Assembly (NCBI GenBank): GCA_046349875.1
Contig: JAXMBN010000019.1
Location: 1 to 64,000, forward strand
Length of the DNA: 64,000 bases
Source of the DNA: JAXMBN01 sp046349875
GTDB taxonomy: Bacteria > Planctomycetota > Planctomycetia > Pirellulales > Pirellulaceae
Direction of reading: 5' to 3'
Made by a program: the position numbers and the translations under genes. Positions 56,713 through 64,000 of this stretch are shown in pieces (positions within the stretch are counted from its first letter, which is position 1; the number at the start of each line of letters is the position of its first letter). The notes below the pieces were generated by a model. That model did not search any database and was not told the DNA's origin. It worked only from the letters and a program-made list of their open reading frames with translations.

Positions 56713-57980
56713 GGATTGCCTCGCACAAAATAACGTTGATACTCATCCTGTCGAAGATCGATCCAACGTACGGTGGTGTGCGATAGGACAAGGTCCTTTT
56801 CCGAGATGTCGTGCCTTTGTTGCACATTCCATTGGCATTCGCGATTGCTGAGTACGAGGAGCAATGGAGCATTCCGCAATGGACGTTGCAATTCGCGAAA
56901 ACCTTCCAGCCACCGATCTTCAGAAGTGGCGTCGATCATGGCAAGGTGTCGCAAGAATCGCTCCAATTGCAAGCGGGAACGCATTTGAATGTAGGTGCCT
57001 GGATGGGATGCGGCAATGGCGACCGATACCGAACCGCGAGCTCGTTCGATCAACGTCGTAACCAAAGTAGCTGCCATTTCGATGGCAATCTCATCCGTAT
57101 CGTTTGTGGTGGCATTGCCATCGGATGCTGGTCGCCACAAGTCCAAAAGCAGGCAACACTCGATACTATCTTGCTTTTCAAATTGACGGACGGCAAGCTC
57201 ATTGCGTCGAGCCGAAGTTCGCCAGTGAATCCATCTTGGACTATCTCCAACGCGGTAATCGCGCAGCCCATAAAACTCGCCTTCCCCTGCTGCCGAACGC
57301 GCTCGAACGACGTTGGCTCCAGTCCTTCGGATTCGAAAAAGCTCGCGCCATGCAGGGAGGCATTCGCCGATCGCAGGCAACACCACGCATTCATCGTGAC
57401 GAAGTGCCACTTTGGCCTGCATCAATCAAGCGGGTAATAAGTTGACAAGGTCATGGGACGAATTGGTAGAGTCCGCGACGTGGTAGTCGACTTGTTCGAA
57501 TTCCACGGAAGAGGCTGAGCGAGGAAGGACTTGATCGACTTGATCGCAAATGGTGATGTTTTCTGCCTGTCCATCGGTTTGCACACGTTGCATACAGTCG
57601 TGAACGATGACCATCCAACTGGCAATCCATCCGCGTCGGTTTTCAATGGTGACAGGAACGCGAAAGGGGGCTCGCGCATGAACCACATTCGGTACTCGCC
57701 GCTGTACGTGCAGGTGATACAACGTCCTTGCGGCCAATCGGCCTTGTAAGATCATCATGGCAATCAACACACCGGCCAAAATGACCAGCAGGTTGACATC
57801 GCGAATGATCGCACCGACCAAAATGAACGTGATGAGAAATGCGAAATGCAATCCCTCGCGGGTCGGCCAGCACCGAATGCGAGGATAGGAGGAGGACCGC
57901 AAGCGAACGGACCGAGAATGCGCTGGTAAGGATGCGGTCAGGGGAGGCATGGAAGCAGAACGATGTTCGGGCGTGTCCAT
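56709..57980 (-). CDS. DUF58 (von Willebrand-like) protein, frameshifted
   Basis: About 424 residues. N-terminal part has two close transmembrane helices (LHFAFLITFILVGAIIRDVN, LLVILAGVLIAMMILQGRLA) then a beta-rich region (VPVTIENRRGWIASWMVIVH). After a frame change at about 57425-57500 the DUF58 core appears: GEGEFYGLRDYRVGDSPRWI, HWRTSARRNELAVRQFE and CCLLLDLW. The G-x-EF.GLR.Y..GD..r.IhW..sAR motif is diagnostic. DUF58 genes are usually next to MoxR ATPase and transglutaminase genes; here the transglutaminase follows directly. Function in envelope or regulatory assembly is unproven. Confidence 0.8.
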
Positions 57981-58194
57981 GCGTATCTGTTCCATCGTGC
58001 GAACCAAGTCTTTTCGAATCGATAGTGGTAATCAAGTTCCAATCAGTGAAGAAAACTCTCCGTTCCTGAGAACGCGAGACCTGACCACCGTTCACTCTAT
58101 CATACCAAATTCGAGTCGACTGCGTCTTGCCGTTGGTCGCCTGTCGATCAGAATCGTTCGCTAAGGAGACGAAGTTCAACTTGGATTTTGACAG

Positions 58195-59481
58195 CTACCC
58201 TGGCGTGGGAAGCTTGAGCGAAACGCGAAGCGAGCGTCTTTGGAGAATGAAGATCGCAAAAGCGATGGCCGCGCCTCCAATGCTGATCCACTGTGCGATC
58301 GTCAGAGATGTACCGAACTGCCCTAACTCATCCACGCGAATAGCCTCTTCAAACCAACGCGCAATCGCATAGAGAAGGAGTCCTAATGCAAACACATAGC
58401 CTTGGCGTTGCGTGAGAGGCCAGAAGAAATAGAGAACACCTGCGATCAAAAACCCATTGATGCTGGCGTAGATCTGAGCAGGATGCAATGACAGACTTCG
58501 TTCTGGCAGGGCTTGATTCTTCGTTGTAAGAATGACGCCATCGACTTTGAGGGTCAGTTCAACGCGTTGGGGGCCAGCGGGATCCTTTGAGGCGTCAGGA
58601 AAGCTCAGTTCGGGATATAGCCCTTCGATCGACTGGCCGACTTTGAGGCCTGCACGCTCTGCCCAACTACCCTCGGCGACCTCCAGAATTTCCCTTTTGC
58701 CGGCAGCGTTGGCATCGCGCAGTTTCAAACCGAGAAGTTCTCCACGAAGCACCTCCGCCATGTAGGGCTCCGATCCGCTGGGAAAGGTCACTGCAGGAAG
58801 GTAGGTTACGGCACAGATTCCTCCGAAACAGCATCCGTGAAGAAAACAACCGAGCCGTCCGAATCCTAACCCGACCATGAAACCAGGAGCGACCAAGTCA
58901 AAGATCGCGAAGGGGTTTCGTCGACGCAATCGACTCCAAAGAAAAATCGCGGCAACTCCACCGATGATGCCGCCATAAACCACTAAACCACCTTCCGTAA
59001 ATTTGAGGCTGGAATAGAGTTTCTCGCCGAGTGTCCCGCCTGGAAGTTCGGACCATTTCTGGATGACATAAAAAACGCGAGCTCCCAAAATACCGGCACC
59101 GCAAACCCAGAATGCAAGGGATAACAAGTCATCGACGCTGATCCCTTCCTTACGCGATCTTGTAGAGACCAAACCTACACCGCTTAACGCTCCCAACATG
59201 AGCATCAGGCCATATCCGCGTATGGGCATTCCGATGAAGACAGGCTTTCCATCCGCATTCATGTATTGCGTTTCCATATTCGGAAAGACGAAGAGGATTA
59301 GTGCAGCGATGACTCCCATGAACGGAAGGTATTCGGATGCGGCATTCCAGTTCTTTTCGCGATGGTGTCGCCAACCAATCCAGGCAATGGACCAGATACC
59401 AAGAAGAATAAGAGCCCAGCCCCAACCCATGACAGGTAGGCCAAGTATTTCGTGCGGAATAAAAAAGAGAGTGGACCGCAC
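58195..59481 (-). CDS. lgt: Prolipoprotein diacylglyceryl transferase with a PDZ-like insertion
   Basis: 428 residues, against about 260-300 usually. Lgt core: IRGYGLMLMLGALSGVGLVS, GILGARVFYVIQKW, GGLVVYGGIIGGVAAIFLWS, GLGFGRLGCFLHGCCFGG (the planctomycete/deltaproteobacterial form of the Lgt signature), SLHPAQIYASINGFLIAGVL and RWFEEAIRVDELGQF. Residues about 236-330 form an extra domain between the signature and HPAQ; the segment ILEVAEGSWAERAGLKVGQS with IEGL and VELTLKVDGVIL reads like a PDZ fold. It transfers diacylglyceryl to lipobox cysteines at the periplasmic face. GTG start (59481), 2 bases after panC. Confidence 0.9.
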   Translation of the reverse strand: MRSTLFFIPHEILGLPVMGWGWALILLGIWSIAWIGWRHHREKNWNAASEYLPFMGVIAALILFVFPNMETQYMNADGKPVFIGMPIRGYGLMLMLGALSGVGLVSTRSRKEGISVDDLLSLAFWVCGAGILGARVFYVIQKWSELPGGTLGEKLYSSLKFTEGGLVVYGGIIGGVAAIFLWSRLRRRNPFAIFDLVAPGFMVGLGFGRLGCFLHGCCFGGICAVTYLPAVTFPSGSEPYMAEVLRGELLGLKLRDANAAGKREILEVAEGSWAERAGLKVGQSIEGLYPELSFPDASKDPAGPQRVELTLKVDGVILTTKNQALPERSLSLHPAQIYASINGFLIAGVLYFFWPLTQRQGYVFALGLLLYAIARWFEEAIRVDELGQFGTSLTIAQWISIGGAAIAFAIFILQRRSLRVSLKLPTPG

Positions 59482-59483
59482 GC

Positions 59484-60332
59484 TTAGTTTACCTCCAGGT
59501 CGAGATTATCGATCAATCGTGTGGTTCCAACGCGCGCGGCGATTAATGCTACGGCTCGATCGGTCACTTGTTCCAATGTTTGTAGCGAATCGGGATCGAC
59601 AACGCGTGCATAATCGATCGTTTGAATTTGCGATCGTCGCAATTCTTCTTCCATGATTTGCTCAAGCGTGGTCACACGCCGTTCCCCTTGATTGGCAAGG
59701 TCCTTGGCCAAATTCAAAGCACGCCAAAGGGCCAAAGCTTGATATCGCTCTGTTGGTTGGAGATAGCGATTTCGGCTGCTCATCGCAAGTCCGTCCTGCT
59801 CGCGGACCGTTTCACATCCAATGATTCGAATCGGAACATCCAGATCTTCTACCATTTTTCGAATGACGGCTAATTGCTGGTAATCCTTGCGACCAAAATA
59901 GGCGACATCCGAAGGGATCATATGAAACAGCTTGAGAACCACCGTTGCGACGCCGCGAAAATGCGTTGGCCGAAACACGCCTTCTAGCGGTAGTGCTACC
60001 TGTGGAGGTTCCACATAAGTTGAAAATCCTGTGGGATAGATTTTGGCTGGAGTGGGGGCGAAAACGTAATCGGTGGATACGGATCGGAGGAGGGCGAGAT
60101 CAGCATCGAGAGTACGAGGGTACTTCGATAGATCTTCTGTGGGGGCAAATTGGGTCGGATTCACGAAGATCGAAACGACGGCTACATCGCATTCCAATTT
60201 GGCGCGACGCACCAACGAAAGATGACCTTCATGCAACGCACCCATCGTCGGTACAAACCCGATCCTTGCTCCATTGCGACGCGCAAATTCCAAGGGTGGA
60301 AAGATCTCTTGGGGAGAATGAAGAACCTGCAT
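59484..60332 (-). CDS. panC: Pantothenate synthetase
   Basis: 282 residues. Motifs: GFVPTMGALHEGHLSLVRRA (ATP/HIGH-like), VSIFVNPTQFAPTEDLSKYP, LEGVFRPTHFRGVATVVLKL, AYFGRKDYQQLAVIRKMVED and DGLAMSSRNRYL (KMSKS-like). Joins pantoate and beta-alanine with ATP. I chose the ATG at 60332 (MQVLHSP), the usual PanC start; an upstream ATG at 60359 is in frame. It lies between folK and lgt on one operon. Confidence 0.96.
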   Translation of the reverse strand: MQVLHSPQEIFPPLEFARRNGARIGFVPTMGALHEGHLSLVRRAKLECDVAVVSIFVNPTQFAPTEDLSKYPRTLDADLALLRSVSTDYVFAPTPAKIYPTGFSTYVEPPQVALPLEGVFRPTHFRGVATVVLKLFHMIPSDVAYFGRKDYQQLAVIRKMVEDLDVPIRIIGCETVREQDGLAMSSRNRYLQPTERYQALALWRALNLAKDLANQGERRVTTLEQIMEEELRRSQIQTIDYARVVDPDSLQTLEQVTDRAVALIAARVGTTRLIDNLDLEVN

Positions 60333-60398
60333 GTTCGATTCCGGTATGGGAACTTCCATCCCCAAAAGTGAAATGGGATCTCGTCAACGTCCCTTAGA

Positions 60399-61346
60399 TC
60401 ATAACCGAATGGCTTCACTTTGTTCGATGGGGCATCGCATGGCACGCAGCATGGAAACGAGTTCGTGAGCCGCCCACTCGATCGAGTCAGCGGGAAGGAG
60501 ATACCGAGGGCCTTTCCATCTTTGCAAAGGTTGGGAACTTTCTAGTAGTCCAAGCGCTTCTGCCCAAGGCCGAGTGAAGTCTTCCCAGGCGATGGTCGTG
60601 GGATCGGGTGAAGCGACACATGCCACCGACCAAGTTCCCAAGGAAGGATCGCATTCGTTTGCATGCAAGAACTGCATCATCTTGTCCGGAACAAATGCAT
60701 CGATCTTTGCATCATCTGGCGGGCATTCCAAAAAACGTAAGCGAGCTTGAAGGGAGGTCACGGCAATGGCTTGATGTTCGCGACGCCACGTAATGTCGGA
60801 CTGACGATCAAGCTCGCAACAGACTTGCTGTTCGATGGCATCGCGCAATGATTTCTTTTGGCACAAGATGCCGACCTCAAGCTTTGGCTTCTGGCAAAGC
60901 GAAGCGAGTTCATGCAGAGTGCATTGAGAAACAGGATCGAGCCATTGTGATGCGACTTCCAAGGCTGGCGCAAGAATAAACATTCGACTCGCCGTTCGAG
61001 GGTGAGGTACCTTGAATCGCGGAGTCCAAATGCGCTGTTGATCGACGAAGAGAACATCGAGATCAATCAATCGCGCTTCCCAGCGGATGTTTCGCTGACG
61101 CCCTAGTTGTTGTTCGATCGATCGTAGGTGATTCCAAACGACAAAGGGATCATGATTCCCTTCGAGGGCAAGAACCGCATTGAAAAACGGGTTTTGATCG
61201 CTTGGCCCACCGATGGCTGGTGTCAAATAGAGGTGACTTGCTCGTATCGTCGATCCAGCGAACGCTTGAGAAATATAAGAGCAAGCTGTTAAGAGATTTT
61301 CCCGAGGCTTACCGAGATTGGCGCCAAGACTGATGAGGGCACTCAT
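60399..61346 (-). CDS. folK: HPPK (FolK) with a C-terminal extension
   Basis: 315 residues, about twice the usual length. Residues 1-165 are HPPK: ALISLGANLGKPRENLLTAC, NPFFNAVLALEGNHDPFVVW, IRWEARLIDLDVLFVDQQRI and VPHPRTASRMFILAPALEVA. These bind 6-hydroxymethyl-dihydropterin and ATP. Residues 166-315 have no family I recognise (IAVTSLQARLRFLECPPDDA, WSVACVASPDPTTIAWEDFT), ending AHELVSMLRAMRCPIEQ. Some planctomycete HPPKs have such tails. The ATG overlaps the stop of the membrane-protein gene (ATGA). Confidence 0.9.
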   Translation of the reverse strand: MSALISLGANLGKPRENLLTACSYISQAFAGSTIRASHLYLTPAIGGPSDQNPFFNAVLALEGNHDPFVVWNHLRSIEQQLGRQRNIRWEARLIDLDVLFVDQQRIWTPRFKVPHPRTASRMFILAPALEVASQWLDPVSQCTLHELASLCQKPKLEVGILCQKKSLRDAIEQQVCCELDRQSDITWRREHQAIAVTSLQARLRFLECPPDDAKIDAFVPDKMMQFLHANECDPSLGTWSVACVASPDPTTIAWEDFTRPWAEALGLLESSQPLQRWKGPRYLLPADSIEWAAHELVSMLRAMRCPIEQSEAIRL

Positions 61347-62044
61347 CGTTCCCAGTCACATTCGACGATATACCAGGGGTATTCGTAGGGAACGGTTCGA
61401 CGAGGATTCTCACGAACCGCTCGAACCCATAATTTCTTCGCGTTGGGTGCGGTACGGTCACGAAAGACCATCAAATAATTGGTGCCGTTATTGGTTTGAT
61501 AGACGCTTCTTAGCGAAACATATTCCCATTTCGCCTTGGAACCACGACGAATAACCTCAGCGATTGCAAATTGCTTTGCAAACTCATCCACATGCTTTCG
61601 CGAGGCATTGAAGGTATTGATCATCGAGGCAACATCGGGCTGATCTCCCATCAGTTCGGCCTGGCTTTTCGAAAGACGAAAGGCCGAATCGATGTCACCC
61701 GCAGCAAGCAACTTGAGGTACTTTTCTGCAGCAGATCGCGCGAAGCTCTTTTTCATGCCTTGGTCGAGCCAATGGCGAGTCGCACCCCATCCTGTGCTGA
61801 ACGTACCAATCGCTAGAGCAAGAAATGCCAAGAGCCGCGATACCTTGCTGATGTTCCATTTCTTTTGCATGAGGGTTGCGACCATTCCCATTCCCAGGGC
61901 CATAATCGCAAAGGGGATCAGCATCACATGCAAGAACGTAAAGGTGCCAACCAAGCTCGCCAGAAAACCGAACAAGGCCATCAAAGAAAAGCAGCTTTCA
62001 TCTTCCAGCGATTCGATGTCGCTAGAGGGCTCGAACGTTTGCAT
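61343..62044 (-). CDS. Membrane protein of unknown function with DUF4190-like helices
   Basis: 233 residues. Two or three N-terminal helices (LMALFGFLASLVGTFTFLHV; MLIPFAIMALGMGMVATLMQ; LLAFLALAIGTFSTGWGA) then a soluble C-terminal region (EKYLKLLAAGDIDSAFRLSK, EYVSLRSVYQTNNGTNYLMV, WYIVECDWE). The last half resembles a small ligand-binding NTF2-like fold by length but has no clear motif. Start at the ATG at 62044 with GGAG 6 bases upstream. First gene of the folK-panC-lgt run. Function unknown. Confidence 0.75.
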   Translation of the reverse strand: MQTFEPSSDIESLEDESCFSLMALFGFLASLVGTFTFLHVMLIPFAIMALGMGMVATLMQKKWNISKVSRLLAFLALAIGTFSTGWGATRHWLDQGMKKSFARSAAEKYLKLLAAGDIDSAFRLSKSQAELMGDQPDVASMINTFNASRKHVDEFAKQFAIAEVIRRGSKAKWEYVSLRSVYQTNNGTNYLMVFRDRTAPNAKKLWVRAVRENPRRTVPYEYPWYIVECDWER

Positions 62045-62145
62045 TTCCTTCTCCGTCGAAACCTGTGAGCTTTTCGCCGAAGCGAGGATCAACAATGTGC
62101 TTTGGCGATTTGGTCTTTTCTACGCTGCAATCCCGCAAGGGTTCG

Positions 62146-63528
62146 CTATGTCGCTTTGGCCTGCATCATTCGCTGCAGTTCTTGGAGACTGGTCAAGCCA
62201 AGGGCGGCTGCCAAAACACCTTCTTCTTGGAAGCTGCGATGGCCGAGGCTTGCGGCAACCTGGCGAAGCTGCACTGGATTGGGTTGTTTGAGCAGTGCGT
62301 TTCGGAATTCGTCCGTGACTTCAAGTAATTCAAAGATGGCGATCTTACCGAAGTACCCACGGCCACCACACTGATTGCAGATCTGCACTTCGATCGGATT
62401 ACCCTTGGCATCGACACGTTGATCTGGTGGAGGTGGAACGTAAGGCTGATACAGCTTGCTGACGCGGCCTGCTGGAATACCCAGTTTCTGAAGAAGCTGA
62501 GGACTAGGTTGGAAGGGCTGTTTGCATTTGTCGCAAAGTCGACGAATGAGACGCTGATTGAGGACTGCTGAAGTTATCGAGATCAAACTCTTGGCTTGCT
62601 TCGGATAAGTGCTCGCCAACTGAACGATGGCTTCGACCGCGTCGTTGGCCACCACGCGGGTGATGACGTGCCGATCGTTTTTGCTAACTTCACCAAGCAT
62701 CAAATCGACCACTTTTTCATTGTGGAAGCTTGGGAAGATAAAGACGTCAGGCTGCTTCAACAAACGGCGAGCGAACACATCTTGCGGTGTTTCGTTGGCG
62801 GATTTGTCAAAGGGGACTTTGGTGACGTTGATAATTTCAGGATCGGGATCGTCTTTGTCTTCAACGCTGATGAAGTCGCGAACGAACTTGTCGGCTGTTT
62901 CCAAAGCAATCTTCCAAGTGGTAGGAAGACCGCTGCCGGCAGGTCCACTGATGACAACCAAGCCACCGTGAGCATTGAGATGGTTCTTGAGCGACTCTTG
63001 CATCTTGTCGCGCATGCCCAGATCGCTTAACGACTTGAGAACGGGCTTCTTGGGATCGATGGAAACCAAGACGCGTTCGCCAGAGGGAACACCTTGGCTG
63101 ACACACTCGAACAACCAATCGATGCCGGTAAGGTGCGCACCGCATTTACCTTTTTGACGCGCCCGACGTTCATTTGGGTTCATTCCGAAGATTTTCTTGA
63201 TGACACCCAAAGCTGAATCGCCAGTAGGGCGATCCATCGCTGGCATGTTTTCCCAAATGCCATCGACACGGAAACGGACGGCGACACCTTGAGCGGTGAA
63301 GTCCATCAGAATCCGATCCGCGCGATTGCGCAGAGCTTCGTAAAGAACGCGTACGGCAACAGGGAATCCCGGAAGCTGACGTGCGGCGATCATCACCCCT
63401 TGGGCTTCGTCTCTCGAAAACGCAGAAGGGCGCATATCGAGTGGCGGGAGGGCCGCTTGACCATCGGCAACGAATACGGGCCCAGCCGAACTTTCGGCTT
63501 TTTTCTTCGACTTTCCAAACAATCCCAT
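62146..63528 (-). CDS. GspE/PilB-like ATPase homologue with degenerate nucleotide-binding motifs
   Basis: 460 residues. The fold is clearly a type II secretion/type IV pilus ATPase: N-terminal FTAQGVAVRFRVDGIWENMP (N2 domain), a C-terminal four-Cys zinc site (RLCDKCKQPF, ICNQCGGRGYFGK) and AIFELLEVTDEFRNALL. But Walker A reads GPAGSGLPTTW (Leu201-Pro202 where Lys-Thr is required), Walker B-region VGEIRD is replaced by IFPSFHN, and the His-box reads ITRVVANDA. ATP hydrolysis is therefore unlikely. It starts one base after a PilT-like gene, suggesting a paired active/inactive hexamer or a regulatory partner. Confidence 0.88.
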   Translation of the reverse strand: MGLFGKSKKKAESSAGPVFVADGQAALPPLDMRPSAFSRDEAQGVMIAARQLPGFPVAVRVLYEALRNRADRILMDFTAQGVAVRFRVDGIWENMPAMDRPTGDSALGVIKKIFGMNPNERRARQKGKCGAHLTGIDWLFECVSQGVPSGERVLVSIDPKKPVLKSLSDLGMRDKMQESLKNHLNAHGGLVVISGPAGSGLPTTWKIALETADKFVRDFISVEDKDDPDPEIINVTKVPFDKSANETPQDVFARRLLKQPDVFIFPSFHNEKVVDLMLGEVSKNDRHVITRVVANDAVEAIVQLASTYPKQAKSLISITSAVLNQRLIRRLCDKCKQPFQPSPQLLQKLGIPAGRVSKLYQPYVPPPPDQRVDAKGNPIEVQICNQCGGRGYFGKIAIFELLEVTDEFRNALLKQPNPVQLRQVAASLGHRSFQEEGVLAAALGLTSLQELQRMMQAKAT

Positions 63529-63529
63529 C

Positions 63530-64000
63530 TTAGATGATTCCCGGCTGGCTAACGTTGATACCCTTGAGCGCCATCTTCAAAGCGTCAGGGTTAGGCGCGA
63601 CTTCAAATGCAGTTGGACGATCGATAAGTTCGTCATCGATCAATTGCTTTAAGCTCATGGTGAAATCCTGCATTCCTTCCGCAGCTCCAATGCGAATCGC
63701 ATCGGCTAGTTTTTCATCCTTGCCTTCGAGGATGAGCTTTCGAATCATTGGGGTGAAGGTCATGATTTCGCACGTTGGCACCCGACCTACTCCCGGCTTG
63801 ATCGACTTGAGCAACTTTTGGGCGACGATCCCCTTCATATTAAAGGCCATCGCATTGCGAATAGCATTGTGGAGTTCTTCGGGGAAGAGGTCCAAAATAC
63901 GGCCGATGGTCGTCGGAGCGCTGGAGGCGTGAATCGTTCCGAACACCAAGTGCCCGGTCTCCGCTGCGTGAATGGCCGTCATAAACGTTTCTTCGTCACG
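63530..64000 (-). CDS. pilT: PilT-like twitching/retraction ATPase (C-terminal part, cut by window edge)
   Basis: 157 residues are visible. From the edge: RDEETFMTAIHAAETGHLVF (arginine finger and AIRAAETGHLV signature), GTIHASSAPTTIGRILDLFP (His box), then EELHNAIRNAMAFNMKGIVA, PGVGRVPTCEIMTFTPMIRK and a C-terminal QDFTMSLKQLIDDELIDR. Typical of PilT or a PilT paralogue. The N-terminus and Walker A lie to the right of the window. Here the catalytic elements in view are intact, unlike the neighbouring GspE-like protein. Confidence 0.88.
   Translation of the reverse strand, partial: RDEETFMTAIHAAETGHLVFGTIHASSAPTTIGRILDLFPEELHNAIRNAMAFNMKGIVAQKLLKSIKPGVGRVPTCEIMTFTPMIRKLILEGKDEKLADAIRIGAAEGMQDFTMSLKQLIDDELIDRPTAFEVAPNPDALKMALKGINVSQPGII

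Overview
The window looks like a chromosomal piece of a planctomycete, probably of the Pirellulaceae. The evidence is a DUF1559 prepilin-like protein paired with a small carboxypeptidase-regulatory-like lipoprotein, a giant surface protein whose N-terminus carries an ALEERILYSA sorting-type motif and a DUF4347 domain, a Fae-family C1 protein, a YncE/phosphoesterase fusion, several ECF and two-component regulators, and outer-membrane chemistry (kdsA, P- and L-ring flagellar genes, many lipoproteins). The taxonomic call rests on recognised families, not on a search.

Layout. 1-8.5 kb: the 5' part of a giant minus-strand adhesin-like gene (DUF4347, NosD-like beta-helix repeats, LamG, C-type lectin, cadherin-like, second LamG, delta-60 repeat), running off the left edge. 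8.8-13.9 kb: a DedA membrane protein, then a solute-binding protein coupled to a large hybrid histidine kinase. 13.9-15.6 kb: a glycosyltransferase framed by mirrored arrays of 7-bp tandem repeats. 15.6-20 kb: small lipoprotein, DUF1559 protein, McsA-like protein, trpE. 20.1-26.3 kb: flagellar rod/ring genes flgF-flgG-flgA-flgH-flgI-flgJ and a lipoprotein. 26.5-31.6 kb: lipid kinase, kdsA, a lipoprotein and two coupled genes with arrestin-like features. 31.7-43.8 kb: mixed metabolism (prolyl oligopeptidase, ABC permease, MsrA, Fae-like, UxaE, sugar isomerase, SDR, GT2, NusB). 44-47.7 kb: an ECF sigma/anti-sigma/PDZ operon divergent from a TSNG-repeat lipoprotein. 47.8-52.7 kb: YncE/phosphoesterase fusion, zinc alcohol dehydrogenase, SppA-like protein. 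52.8-58 kb: plsC-cmk and a DUF58/transglutaminase pair. 58.2-62 kb: membrane protein-folK-panC-lgt. 62.1-64 kb: a GspE-like ATPase with lost catalytic motifs and a PilT-like ATPase cut by the right edge.

Sequence quality matters here. Many obviously related coding pieces lie in different frames, and these breaks cluster in patches (4.3-7.45, 26.2-28.0 and 54-57.5 kb, plus isolated ones in the glycosyltransferase, trpE, flgH, fae and others). Small assembly indels are the simplest explanation, so I annotate these as single genes with frameshifts.

The most unusual points are: the nested inverted heptamer arrays around the glycosyltransferase; four homologues with altered active or architectural features (Fae-like without its histidine, SppA-like without its serine, GspE-like without the Walker lysine, Lgt with a PDZ-like insertion); and the ECF operon facing a repeat lipoprotein. 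No CRISPR array, transposase, tRNA or rRNA was recognised.
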